DNA of 64,000 nt from Selenihalanaerobacter shriftii (GCF_900167185.1 NZ_FUWM01000013.1:25970-89969); one strand, 5' to 3'. Positions 25,111-34,706 are shown, numbered from the stretch's first letter. Notes: a model not told the origin generated them from the letters alone. A program made the numbers and translations.

Positions 25111-25138
25111 TTGACTAATAGTTTATATTATTTATTAT
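25111..25138 (+). promoter_or_regulatory. Possible sigma-A promoter before the rex relic and FAD oxidase
   Basis: TTGACT (25111-25116), 16 bases, TATTAT (25133-25138). This is the best vegetative promoter-like sequence in the 527-bp gap before the oxidase gene; it would give a leader of about 360 nt running through the rex fragment. Confidence 0.35.
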
Positions 25139-25194
25139 CATTTTTATATATAGAACAATTATGTTTAACATTAATCAATAACTACTCAATCTAA

Positions 25195-25299
25195 ACCAGA
25201 AAGGAGGAAATCGTTACTAACCAATTAGTAGAACATAATATTAAATGTCTACTCAATTTTGCTCCTATTCGTTTAGAAGTTCCTAATGATGTATATTTA
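25195..25299 (+). pseudogene. Relic of the redox-sensing repressor gene rex (C-terminal fragment)
   Basis: The plus frame encodes KEEIVTNQLVEHNIKCLLNF followed by APIRLEVPNDVYL. This matches the Rex segment with the pattern (A)xxLVExGIKxILNFAPxxLxVPxxV, near the Rex C-terminus. An in-frame stop (25192-25194) lies just before it, and the N-terminal DNA-binding and Rossmann regions are absent. The frame stays open to 25449, but the sequence after 25299 no longer resembles Rex (the usual DLAVELQTL is missing). An AAGGAGG inside it codes for KEE and is probably not a ribosome binding site. It sits directly upstream of a large FAD/Fe-S oxidoreductase and is probably a deletion remnant of a neighbouring rex gene. 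The rest of 24976-25502 holds no gene. Confidence 0.68.
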
Positions 25300-25502
25300 T
25301 ATTTTTTAAGACCCTTTTTATATATAGAGAAATTTAATTTTATGATGAATGGAACCCCCTTATATCAAGAATTGAATATTCTCTATATCTATATTTTTGG
25401 ACTTTTGTTTACATATAGAGAAATTAGCTTTTACTATGACCTTGAATAGTAACTACTAGGTATGTAAGATTTGACTTTTTAAAATAATAAGGAGGTTTTA
25501 AA

Positions 25503-28214
25503 ATGTTAACAAGTGATGTTAAGAATAATCTTGAATCTATTTTCAATGACAGAGTAAAGTTTGACCAAATTGAAAGAGTCGTATATAGCCATGATATGGG
25601 CACACTCCCTGATGCCATTGAGGCTATTATTGATTCTATTCCAGATGGAGTAGTACAGCCTCAAACTATTGAAGAGGTTCAACAGATTGTAAAGCTAGCC
25701 CAAACAAAAGATATCCCTTTAATTCCTAGAGGTGCAGGCACTAGTGGTTACGGTGGAGCTATTCCTACTAAGAAAGGAATCGTAGTAGACTTCACTAGAA
25801 TGCAAAGGATTATAAATGTAGATAACGAAGGTAAAACTGTTACAGTAGAAGCTGGCGTCTTATGGCAGGAGCTAGAAGATTATCTGTATCAACACGACCT
25901 TGCTTTAAGGCTATATCCTACTAGTGCTCCTGGAGCTACTGTTGGTGGTTGGATTGCTGAAGGTGGTTCTGGAATCGGAAGTTACGAATATGGGTTTATT
26001 AAAGATAATATAATTTCCTTAAAAGTAGTTACACCTCAAGGAGAAATTAAAGAATTTTCAGGAGATAAATTAGACCTAGTCTGCTCCTTAGAAGGAATTA
26101 CTGGTTTCATTGTAGAGGCTACTATCAAAGTACGAGAAAAGGTTAATAACTACCCTATGGTAGGAACCTTTGGTACCATTGAAGATTTAGCAAATGCTAT
26201 TATGGATATTCAAGAAGCAGATATCCCTCTTTGGACTTTAAATCTGGCTACTTCTGAACATATTGCTTGGAAACAAAAAGCTGCAAATGAATATTTGGTT
26301 CCTGAAAAGTATATGGGTACCTTTGTACTTCCAGATAATATCGCTGATGAATATAAAGAGGAATTATCAGAAATCATTGAAGATAATAATGGTTCCTTAT
26401 TAAATGAAGAGCTCTCATTTAAAGAATGGGAAGAAAGATTCTACCCTATGAGCTTTAAAAAACTAGGCCCTTCTTTAGTTGCCAGTGAATCCATTGTACC
26501 TTTAGAAAATTTAGCTGAATTTATTAATAGAGTTAAGAAAAAGTATGGTGAAGAAGTTGCTCTAGAAGGATTCATGGTCGGGCCTGATAAAGTTACTTTA
26601 TTAAGTTTTGTTCTCTCTGATGAACGAAAGAAAGTTATGTTCCCATTAGCTTATACCTCCTCTTTAGTTATCATGGATGAAGCTAAAAAATTAGGAGGAG
26701 AAAACTATTCTATCGGTCTTTACTTTACCGCTGAAGCAGAAGAATTTTACGGCAAAAAACGATTAAATGAAGTCTGGGATTATAAACAGACAGTAGATCC
26801 TAATGGCATCTTTAACCCCGGTAAAATTATCCCAGGTACACTAGATAAAAATTCTCCAGTCAAATTATTAAAGACAGCTATGAAGACTGCTAAACTTGGT
26901 ACTTTCATTTATGGTATGGCCGGTAAATTATTCGTTAAAAATAAACCTAAAGATTTTGAAGGGTATGATATTCCTGCAGATATGGCTAAAGACACCTTTG
27001 GCTGTGCTCAATGTGGATTCTGTCGTTCAGTATGTACTGTCTTTGCTGCTGATCCTTGGGAAAGTAATTCACCACGAGGTAAATGGTTCCTCTTGCAGCA
27101 ACATATTAAAGGTAAGATTAACTTAGATGAAGATGTAGCTCATAAATTATTCCACTGTACTACTTGTAAACGTTGTGATGAAATCTGCCAAACTAATATT
27201 CATTTAGTACATCACTGGTTAGCTATCCGCCCTATTCTATATCAAGATAAAGGCTATGAAATTTCTAGCTTAGATATATTACGAGATAACGTAATGAATG
27301 AAGAAAACTTCTGGGCTATCGATAATACAAACCGTGGAGCTTGGATGGCCGATGATGTAGAATATAAAGATGAAGGTAAAGTTGCTTACTGGGCCGGTTG
27401 TTGGGCCTCTTATGTTATGGATGATATGGCTCATAATGTAACTAAAGTATTAAATGAAGTTGATGAAGACTTTGTATACTTTGGTGAAGATGAAACCTGT
27501 TGTGGACTCTATCTCGGTCTAGGTGGCTATTATGATGAATTAGGAGCCAAAATCAAATCAAATATTGAATTATTTAAAGAACGAGGTGTAGAAAAATTAA
27601 TCTTATCTTGTCCAGGCTGCTTCGCCTCATTTAATGACTTCTATCCTGAATTCGCAGAAATGTTAGGATTAGAATGGGATATAGAAACTCAACACGTCAC
27701 AGACTATATGGCGGAAAAGATAGAAAACGGTGAATTAGAGATGACTCATGAAATCCCTAAAACGATCACCTATCACGACTCCTGTCACTTAGGTCGTTGG
27801 AGTAATCTTTATGAAGAACCTAGAACTATTTTAGAAGCAATCCCTGGTAGTGAATATAAGGATATGAAACATAATCGGGAAGATGGATTATGTTGTGGGT
27901 TAGTAGCCGGTTTTACAGATTTAGATGCAGTTCAATACTCTGGGGTTAAACGAGTCAGAGAAGCTGAAGAAATCAATGCGGATATCTGTGTAACTGCTTG
28001 TGCTGGCTGCGGATCACAAATATATAATACAGCCCATGCTTTAAACTCAGATGTAGATGTTATAGATATCAGTGCCATGGTCTGTAAAGCGCTGGGAATT
28101 GAACCTAAAGAATCAGGAGATAACATCCTAATTTTCATGGAAAAAGCCGTAGAATTATTAAAGACTAGTAAAGTTATTAAAAAACCAGCAGAAAAACAGG
28201 CTGTCAATAAATAA
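25503..28214 (+). CDS. FAD-linked oxidase / Fe-S / CCG-domain fusion (D-lactate or glycolate dehydrogenase type)
   Basis: 903 aa, a GlcD-GlcF-like fusion. An FAD-binding type 4 domain (about 40-215: IPLIPRGAGTSGYGG; SAPGATVGGWIAEGGSGIGS) precedes an FAD-oxidase C-terminal domain (about 230-455). Two 4Fe-4S clusters have Cys at 501/504/507/511 and 552/555/558/562. Two CCG domains follow (CCGLYLGLGG with CPGCFASF; CHLGRW, CCGLVAGF and ACAGCGSQIY), which bind redox centres in heterodisulfide-reductase-like proteins. Likely a cytosolic 2-hydroxyacid dehydrogenase passing electrons to Fe-S or quinone partners; the substrate is uncertain. AAGGAGG lies seven bases before the ATG. A strong terminator follows. 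A rex relic directly upstream hints at past redox control. Confidence 0.9.
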   Translation: MLTSDVKNNLESIFNDRVKFDQIERVVYSHDMGTLPDAIEAIIDSIPDGVVQPQTIEEVQQIVKLAQTKDIPLIPRGAGTSGYGGAIPTKKGIVVDFTRMQRIINVDNEGKTVTVEAGVLWQELEDYLYQHDLALRLYPTSAPGATVGGWIAEGGSGIGSYEYGFIKDNIISLKVVTPQGEIKEFSGDKLDLVCSLEGITGFIVEATIKVREKVNNYPMVGTFGTIEDLANAIMDIQEADIPLWTLNLATSEHIAWKQKAANEYLVPEKYMGTFVLPDNIADEYKEELSEIIEDNNGSLLNEELSFKEWEERFYPMSFKKLGPSLVASESIVPLENLAEFINRVKKKYGEEVALEGFMVGPDKVTLLSFVLSDERKKVMFPLAYTSSLVIMDEAKKLGGENYSIGLYFTAEAEEFYGKKRLNEVWDYKQTVDPNGIFNPGKIIPGTLDKNSPVKLLKTAMKTAKLGTFIYGMAGKLFVKNKPKDFEGYDIPADMAKDTFGCAQCGFCRSVCTVFAADPWESNSPRGKWFLLQQHIKGKINLDEDVAHKLFHCTTCKRCDEICQTNIHLVHHWLAIRPILYQDKGYEISSLDILRDNVMNEENFWAIDNTNRGAWMADDVEYKDEGKVAYWAGCWASYVMDDMAHNVTKVLNEVDEDFVYFGEDETCCGLYLGLGGYYDELGAKIKSNIELFKERGVEKLILSCPGCFASFNDFYPEFAEMLGLEWDIETQHVTDYMAEKIENGELEMTHEIPKTITYHDSCHLGRWSNLYEEPRTILEAIPGSEYKDMKHNREDGLCCGLVAGFTDLDAVQYSGVKRVREAEEINADICVTACAGCGSQIYNTAHALNSDVDVIDISAMVCKALGIEPKESGDNILIFMEKAVELLKTSKVIKKPAEKQAVNK

Positions 28215-28233
28215 TCATTATATTCATCTTTTT

Positions 28234-28262
28234 AAGGCATATCTCAATTTGAGATATGCCTT
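28234..28262 (+). terminator. Hairpin terminator after the FAD oxidase gene
   Basis: AAGGCATATCTCAA / TTGAGATATGCCTT perfect stem followed by a TTTTTT run, 20 bases after the stop. Confidence 0.9.
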
Positions 28263-28374
28263 TTTTATATTAAAAAACCCTTTTTAATTACCTAAATATT
28301 CGACTTTATTAATCACATTTCAATATTTTCTAGAATAAAATAACATAAAGAAATATTAAAAAGGAGGGAGCTGT

Positions 28375-30339
28375 ATGCTTCTTACAGACTCTATTGATTT
28401 TACCAATAACTTATCAACAAAACAGATTATAATTAAATTTAAAGATGCTAGTCAAAAAAACTTAGAAATGATAAAACAAAAATATAACATCTCTAAATAC
28501 AAGAGAGTATTTCCTGATACTAAGAATAAACAACTAGCTGCTAAATTAGGACTTAATAATTATTACCGAATATATATCAAAGATCAGAATATGAAGAAAG
28601 AATTACTAAAAGATTTAAACCAAGAATTAATTATTGAAAATGCTGAACCTAATGTAGTTGCTCATTCCACTCTCATACCAAATGATGATTGTTATTGTAC
28701 TCAATGGGGACCTAAGCATATAGAAGCTGCAAAAGGATGGAGTTTAGAAACTGGTAAGGAAAACATAACTATTGCTGTTCTAGACACTGGTATCTCACTT
28801 AATCATCCAGATTTAAAGCCTAATTTAGTTCAAGGCTATGATATGGTAGATATAACTCCTGATGAGTTTATAACTAGTCCAGGTTGGGAACTAACTGGTG
28901 ACTATCTAGATCGAGACTTTTTACCAATAGATGAAGTTGGACACGGAACACATGTAGCAGGCATAATTGCCGCTGTTGGTAATAATGCAGAAGGAATAGC
29001 AGGAGTCACTTGGCATTGCAGAGTCATGCCGGTAAAAGTCTTAACAAAATATAAAAACATTACAACAGGTCAAGTGACAGGAATTGGACTCTTTGATGAT
29101 ATTTCTGCTGGAGTAATCCAAGCCACTGATGCAGGAGCAGATATAATTAATTTAAGCTTAGGAAGTTTAAATAAATCTTTAATTTTAGAAGATGCTATTA
29201 ATTATACACTAAACCAAGATGTTACTATCATTGCTGCCATGGGAAATGAAAATATAGAAGAACCTAGTTATCCAGCTGCCTTTCCCGGTGTTATAGCAGT
29301 AGGTTCCATTAATAAAAATGATCAATTATCTGACTTTTCTAACTCTGGTGATCATATAGATTTAGTAGCCCCAGGTGAAGATATTATGAGCTCTTATCTC
29401 AACAATGGTTATAAAAAATTATCAGGTACATCTATGGCTGCACCACATGTTGCTGGATTAGTTGGACTCATTAAATCAATTAATCCTTCACTCAGTAATA
29501 ACCAAATACAAAATATACTCTTTAAAACTGCAACCGATTTAGGAAAAAAAGGATTTGATAAATTTTATGGCTGGGGAAAAATAAATATATTTGAAGCCTT
29601 AAAGCTTGTCCTTAAATATCCTGATGGAACTTTAATTAAAGATAACAATTCTTCAATTTATATCATAGAAGATGGAAAATTACATCATATCCCTACTTCT
29701 AATATTTTTTATTACAATAAATATAACCCGAATCAAATTATAGAAGTATCATCTGAACAATTAGCCCTTTATCCATTAGAAAAGAAAAAATTATTTCCAC
29801 CAGGTACTCTAATTAAAACAAAAAACTCTAGCCAAGTTTATTTTATTGAAGGCAGAAAGAAACGCCGGATATTATCAGCTAAATTATTTGCAGAATTAGG
29901 TTTTAAAACTAAAAATATAATAACTGTAACTAAATATGAGTTTAATCTGCACTCAACAGATCCTCCTATCAAAGAATCTTTCCCTCACCTTAATGGAACT
30001 TTATTAAAAGGAAATGGACCTGCTATATATGTAATCGAAAATGGTATGAAAAGATATATACCATCTTTGAATATATTTAATACCTTATATAGATCTCAAA
30101 ATATAATTAAGGTTCCCGATGAAATTATAAATAAATACCAAGATGGACCCATTAAATTATTTAAAGACGGAACATTAATTAGATCTAATCCAAACCAGAT
30201 TTATATATTCTACAACTATAGTAAACATTTAATTCCTAACTTTGATGTCTTTAATGCTTTTAAGTTTAAATATAAAAATATTATTAAAGTCTCTAAAAAT
30301 GAATTAGAATTAATCCCTACTGGTCCACCTTTAATTTAA
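28375..30339 (+). CDS. Subtilisin-like serine protease (S8) with four C-terminal repeats
   Basis: 654 aa. An inhibitor/propeptide-like N-terminus (about 1-95, KQIIIKFKDASQKNLEMIKQ) precedes the S8 catalytic domain. The triad is Asp137 (AVLDTGISLNHPDL), His190 (GHGTHVAGIIAA) and Ser353 (SGTSMAAPHVAGL), with the oxyanion-hole Asn in AAMGNEN. After about residue 415 come four repeats of 55-60 aa of pattern (P/K)DGTLIK...(I/V)Y(I/F)IExGKxxxIPSxxxF...NIIxV, each resembling a small beta unit. No signal peptide is evident, so export may be absent or non-classical, or the enzyme may act in the mother cell. AAAGGAGGGAG precedes the ATG. An AATAAAATA element 17 bases after an AC upstream is a weak sigma-K-like match. 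Monocistronic, convergent with the glycosyltransferase gene. Confidence 0.9.
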   Translation: MLLTDSIDFTNNLSTKQIIIKFKDASQKNLEMIKQKYNISKYKRVFPDTKNKQLAAKLGLNNYYRIYIKDQNMKKELLKDLNQELIIENAEPNVVAHSTLIPNDDCYCTQWGPKHIEAAKGWSLETGKENITIAVLDTGISLNHPDLKPNLVQGYDMVDITPDEFITSPGWELTGDYLDRDFLPIDEVGHGTHVAGIIAAVGNNAEGIAGVTWHCRVMPVKVLTKYKNITTGQVTGIGLFDDISAGVIQATDAGADIINLSLGSLNKSLILEDAINYTLNQDVTIIAAMGNENIEEPSYPAAFPGVIAVGSINKNDQLSDFSNSGDHIDLVAPGEDIMSSYLNNGYKKLSGTSMAAPHVAGLVGLIKSINPSLSNNQIQNILFKTATDLGKKGFDKFYGWGKINIFEALKLVLKYPDGTLIKDNNSSIYIIEDGKLHHIPTSNIFYYNKYNPNQIIEVSSEQLALYPLEKKKLFPPGTLIKTKNSSQVYFIEGRKKRRILSAKLFAELGFKTKNIITVTKYEFNLHSTDPPIKESFPHLNGTLLKGNGPAIYVIENGMKRYIPSLNIFNTLYRSQNIIKVPDEIINKYQDGPIKLFKDGTLIRSNPNQIYIFYNYSKHLIPNFDVFNAFKFKYKNIIKVSKNELELIPTGPPLI

Positions 30340-30359
30340 AAATAAATAATACAGCTCAT

Positions 30360-33300
30360 TTATTTTTCTACACCGATTATATTATCCCAGATATCTTTAC
30401 ATTTATTTCTAATCTTACTCCAGATCATTTTTAAAAAGCCTTCTTCCCCATCTATTTCTTCTTTTTCTAAATCTAGAATCTCTCTTCTTTCTGTTTCTAT
30501 AATTTTTTCCATAGCTAAATTACCATCTTCCTCATTATTTATATCATCTGTAATAAAATCATCAATTTCACTTGCCTTCCTTATATCACTCATTCCCATA
30601 AGTATTCTTTCAAGTTCTTCTGCTCTATCTTCCCAAGTATTACTTGATAATAATTCTTTAGTCTCTTCAACAACTTCTACTCTATTCTCCTCCCTACATA
30701 ATTCTTCAACCTTTGTACAGAACTCATTACTATCTTTAGCTACTTCCACTACCTTTGAAAACTTATTTACTTCTGGTAAATTTATACTTACTACTGGCTT
30801 CCCTGCTGCTAAATATTCATATAAAGCAACTAAATCAACAGATGATGTTAAGTCATTCTTAATAATCGGATTAATACATAAATCAAAGCACTGTAAATAA
30901 TTAGGCAGTTCATAGTATGACCTTTCCCCTAGAAAATAAACATTGTCATACTCTTCTAATTCATCTACTTCTATATTTACACGTCCAATTAAAATAATAG
31001 AGATTGTTGGATTCTTTTCTGCCAATTCTAAAACTAACTCTGTATCAAACCATTCAGCTATTGCACCAATATAACCTACTATCGGACTCTTTAAATCTTT
31101 TAACTCAATAGGAGTTTCTAATTCTTCCTCATAAACTTGAGCAAAGTGCTCTAAGTCAACAGCATTAGAAACTACTTGCGCCTTTTGATTATAATCTTCA
31201 ATCTCTTCAAGCAATGAATAAGATGGAGTTAAGATTAAATCAGCAATAGATAATAGTTCACCTTCAAATTCATTGACTAAATTAACATCCTCTAATTCTC
31301 CAACAAACTCTTTAAATTTACTCATGTAGCTATATATGATTTTTTCAGATGATAAATAATCTATAATTGGAGCCCAAACCGGGCTATCTACCCATAAAAT
31401 CGGATTTCTTATATTTAATCTATCTAAAGAATCATTAATAACTTGAGCTACTAATTTAAGTTTAGATTCCATTTGACTTAAGTTATCAATCTTTTCACTA
31501 TTGAATAAAGAAAGTACATGTAAATCTGGATTAATTTTTTCTATTTGTAACTCATCTTCAAAATTCAATTCTAATTGTGGTAAAAAGCTAATATCATCAA
31601 TATATAAAACTTTATACTTCGAACTTAATTTAGATAATATTTGTTGTGGTCGCTGGTATCTAGACCTCCAAACGTCTCTACCTAACACTACAATCGAATC
31701 TCTAAGTTCTACTCCTGAAGAAACTAGATGCTGCCACTTATCATTAAAAAGCTCTTGACTCTCAGTAAAGTACTTTTTACGTCTTTTTTTGCCTACCTCA
31801 TCTCCTGTAACTAAACTACCTTCATGTAAATGATACACTTTACTTTCTGGACAGCAAACCACTTTATATCCTTTTTCTCTAGCTCTACATGAATAATCTA
31901 TATCTTCAAAATAAATAAAATAACGTTCATCTAAATATCCAATCTCAGGAATTAGATTTCGTTTAATTAAGTAAGCCGCTCCATCTATACCAAAGGATTC
32001 TTCTTCATCATATCTTTTATTAACTAATTTAGGCCACCCTTGTGATAAGTCAGCAATACTGGTTTCTGTTACTTTATCTTCTTCATTAATTAATTTAGGA
32101 GCTACAATTCCTACTTCATCATCAGACTCAGCAATACTAACTAATGGCTTTAACCAACCTTCAGTCACTTTTACATCACCATTTAATAATAAAATATACT
32201 TACCTCTTCCTGCATTAATTGCTTGATTACAAGCCTTAGCATAGCCTATATTCTCTTGGTTAACAATCAATTCAATCCAATCTAAAGACTCTAAATATTC
32301 TAAACTACTATCCACACTATTATTATCAACCACTATTACCCGATATTTATATTCAGTATACTCTTTAATACTTTCTAAGCAATCTTTAATTTCTTCTTTT
32401 GTATTATAATTCACTATAACAATGTCTACAGTTTCAGTATAACTATCCTCATCATGATTAGCTGAATTCATTAATTCATTTAACTGTTCAGAAACTCTTA
32501 AAAGCTTATCCTTCTTAAGATTTATCCCTGTTTTTTTTATTAATTTAACCCAATCTTCTACTGTATCCATCCATGAATAATCTCTAGCAGTTATACTTCC
32601 ATTGATCGCTATCTTTTTAGCCAATACATTATCTTTTAAAAGTTCCAAAACAGTTATAGCTAAGTTTTTAGTTGTTAGATTTAATAGTAATCGACAATTT
32701 TTATTATGTAATATATACTCCTGAACTTCTTCTAAAAGGTAATTTTGAACCTCTTGATTATAGATAAAGACTGCAGGAGTTCTACATGCCATAACTTCTA
32801 ATGGAGCTAAATCAAAACCTTTTTCCTCAGAAATTACTAAAGCCAAATCCGCCCTTGAATACTCCATAACTTTTGCTTCTAAAGAATCAGGATGAATAAA
32901 TTTATATTCTAATCGAGTATTTAGTTCATAACTTTTTTTATCTAAAATTACTACTTTAACTTGACATCCTTGATTAATCAATTCCAATGAATCCATCAAA
33001 TTATTCAAGTTGTCAGCTGAAGTATGACCTAAAATTACAATTAATCTCTTTCGACTTTCAAGATTATTCTCTGGTGATGCTACATTATAAAACTTTTCTT
33101 TAACACCAGGATGAATAATCACTGCATTTTTCTGTAATGCATCTGATAGCTTTGCTTTTAAATATTTACTATTAGTTACTACCTTAAAATCTACTTCTTC
33201 ATCAGCTAATTCAAAATCATCTTCCTGGTCCCTAAACCAGTATATAACATCAATTCCTCCTGCATTCTGAACTGCTTTAGCTGTTAAATAACTATCAGTA

Positions 33301-33458
33301 ATTAATAAATCTAAAGCAGACAATCGTTCTAAAGTTAAGCGGCCTCTTAACTTTCCTATTCTAATATTTAATCTTTCTTGCAAATCTGAAATTAAATCTC
33401 TGACCAAATATTCTTCTTTTAAGGTAAGAGAATGTTCAAAGCAGAATGCAACCTTCAC
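30360..33458 (-). CDS. Three-domain glycosyltransferase fusion (GT4-GT2-GT4-like)
   Basis: 1032 aa. The N-terminal third (about 1-310) is GT4/GT-B-like (VIHPGVKEKFYN; RKRLIVILGHTS; SRADLALVISEEKGFDLAPLEVMA). The middle (about 345-575) is a GT2 domain: VDIVIVNYNTKEEIKDCLES, VVDNNS, NIGYAKACNQAI, LLLNGDVKV and FIYFEDIDYSCRAREKGYKV. The last part (about 600-960) is another GT-B-like domain (VVLGRDVWRSRYQRPQQIL; SPIVGYIGAIAEWFD; NPIIKNDLTSSVDLVALYEYLAAGKPVV). An acidic tail follows. Such fusions build surface polysaccharides or glycosylate surface proteins. The GTG at 33458 follows GGAGGG at seven bases. A CATATAATG element with AC 17 bases upstream (33512-33539) is nearly sigma-K-like, so spore-surface glycosylation is possible but unproven. 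Confidence 0.88.
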   Translation of the reverse strand: MKVAFCFEHSLTLKEEYLVRDLISDLQERLNIRIGKLRGRLTLERLSALDLLITDSYLTAKAVQNAGGIDVIYWFRDQEDDFELADEEVDFKVVTNSKYLKAKLSDALQKNAVIIHPGVKEKFYNVASPENNLESRKRLIVILGHTSADNLNNLMDSLELINQGCQVKVVILDKKSYELNTRLEYKFIHPDSLEAKVMEYSRADLALVISEEKGFDLAPLEVMACRTPAVFIYNQEVQNYLLEEVQEYILHNKNCRLLLNLTTKNLAITVLELLKDNVLAKKIAINGSITARDYSWMDTVEDWVKLIKKTGINLKKDKLLRVSEQLNELMNSANHDEDSYTETVDIVIVNYNTKEEIKDCLESIKEYTEYKYRVIVVDNNSVDSSLEYLESLDWIELIVNQENIGYAKACNQAINAGRGKYILLLNGDVKVTEGWLKPLVSIAESDDEVGIVAPKLINEEDKVTETSIADLSQGWPKLVNKRYDEEESFGIDGAAYLIKRNLIPEIGYLDERYFIYFEDIDYSCRAREKGYKVVCCPESKVYHLHEGSLVTGDEVGKKRRKKYFTESQELFNDKWQHLVSSGVELRDSIVVLGRDVWRSRYQRPQQILSKLSSKYKVLYIDDISFLPQLELNFEDELQIEKINPDLHVLSLFNSEKIDNLSQMESKLKLVAQVINDSLDRLNIRNPILWVDSPVWAPIIDYLSSEKIIYSYMSKFKEFVGELEDVNLVNEFEGELLSIADLILTPSYSLLEEIEDYNQKAQVVSNAVDLEHFAQVYEEELETPIELKDLKSPIVGYIGAIAEWFDTELVLELAEKNPTISIILIGRVNIEVDELEEYDNVYFLGERSYYELPNYLQCFDLCINPIIKNDLTSSVDLVALYEYLAAGKPVVSINLPEVNKFSKVVEVAKDSNEFCTKVEELCREENRVEVVEETKELLSSNTWEDRAEELERILMGMSDIRKASEIDDFITDDINNEEDGNLAMEKIIETERREILDLEKEEIDGEEGFLKMIWSKIRNKCKDIWDNIIGVEK

Positions 33459-33511
33459 AACTAACCCTCCTTACATAAGAAATTTTCAAAACCCAAATAC
33501 TCCCCTAATAA

Positions 33512-33539
33512 CATTATATGTAAAGAAACCAATTAATGT
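33512..33539 (-). promoter_or_regulatory. Near-consensus sigma-K-like element before the glycosyltransferase gene
   Basis: Minus strand: AC (33539-33538), 17 bases, CATATAATG (33520-33512); only the final base of CATAnnnTA differs. It lies about 55 bases before the GTG start. Confidence 0.4.
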
Positions 33540-33640
33540 TCTTATTAATAAAATTTTATTCAAATATTCTTCTTTTTTATATTATTCAATAATCTATATT
33601 TGATTTTTAGCTATTTATTCAAACTAATGATATAATAATA

Positions 33641-33661
33641 GGTCGAAGCTTAACTCCGACC
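33641..33661 (-). terminator. Hairpin after the trypsin-like protease gene
   Basis: GGTCGGAGTTAAGCTTCGACC on the minus strand forms a short stem (GGTCG/CGACC extended by GA/TT-type pairs), 19 bases after the stop, followed by TATTATTAT. Confidence 0.6.
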
Positions 33662-33680
33662 AGTAATTTTGTATTCAACC

Positions 33681-34706
33681 TTATATAAATTCTATTTCTA
33701 GTTCTTCCATCACATGATTAATAGGATTACAAATAGTACTCATATTTGAACCAGCAAATAATAAACCTACAGCTTTATTATCTTTATTTAAAACTAAAGA
33801 TCCACTATCTCCAGGTTTAGATAAAGCTCCTGTAATAATCTGATTTTTAAAAGTAGCTTTTTCGGTAGCAGTAACATTTACTTCAACTGTTGCATTGATA
33901 ACTCTAATTTTAGCTGTGGTTACTCCACTAGTCCTACCACTTTTAATAACTTCCACACCTATTTCAGGTTTAACCGTACCTTCTATTCTTCCTAATTCTA
34001 ATATATCACTCTTTATTAAATCTTCTGATACTGGTTTAGCTACTGCACAATCAACTAAATTTGCCTCACTCATTCGTCTTAAAAACTTTATTTGATATGG
34101 AAACTTAATTAATTCACTAATTCCATTTAAGATATTCTCAACTCCATTAGCAATCTGACAAGAAGATGTTGAACTCTTCTTTTTAAGTGGAACAAACCTT
34201 TCTAAATGACCAATAATATCATTCTCTTCCTCCCCTCCATCATGACGACCAGGTTGTAAAATCGGATCCCCAATTTCAGCTCTATCATCATGTCCAGAAG
34301 TCAGATTTGCCAATACATGATTATTAGAAAGAATTAGTAATTTCTTTGTTTCTTTATCCTTCACTACTGCTCCAAAAGTCCCTGCTGAAATTTTATAATG
34401 ACCTATACTAATTCCAGGTTGAGCAGGTCGATTACGTTTAGTTCTATTCAGATTCCCTTTGGAAGTTAATAATTCTATTTCGCCTACTTCAATTACATCT
34501 GTTGTCACTTCCTCTATCTTCTCAGGAATAATATGTCTTCTACCTAATTCATCTTCATCAAGCTTTTCTTTAACTAATATAATAATCGATTTCTCATCAG
34601 TAGAATGACCTTTTATTTCTTTATGACCACTTCCTACGCCGATAACATTTTCTAATTTCATAATCTGTTCCCGATACTTTTCAACTAATCTATTTATCGT
34701 CTTCAA
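33681..34706 (-). CDS. Trypsin-like serine protease (chymotrypsin fold)
   Basis: About 341 aa. An N-terminal region (about 1-90: VIGVGSGHKEIKGH; IIILVKEKLDEDEL) is of the type that precedes the protease in NAL1-like bacterial proteins. The catalytic domain has SAGTFGAVV, His in LILSNNHVLAN, a candidate Asp in NLVDCAVAKP and Ser in KPGDSGSLVLN. No signal peptide, so action is probably cytosolic or the enzyme is released on lysis. The in-frame ATG at 34715 directly abuts the AAAGGAG ribosome binding site; TTG at 34706 (nine bases after it) is the better start. Bounded by terminators on both sides, so monocistronic. Target unknown. Confidence 0.82.
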   Translation of the reverse strand: MKTINRLVEKYREQIMKLENVIGVGSGHKEIKGHSTDEKSIIILVKEKLDEDELGRRHIIPEKIEEVTTDVIEVGEIELLTSKGNLNRTKRNRPAQPGISIGHYKISAGTFGAVVKDKETKKLLILSNNHVLANLTSGHDDRAEIGDPILQPGRHDGGEEENDIIGHLERFVPLKKKSSTSSCQIANGVENILNGISELIKFPYQIKFLRRMSEANLVDCAVAKPVSEDLIKSDILELGRIEGTVKPEIGVEVIKSGRTSGVTTAKIRVINATVEVNVTATEKATFKNQIITGALSKPGDSGSLVLNKDNKAVGLLFAGSNMSTICNPINHVMEELEIEFI

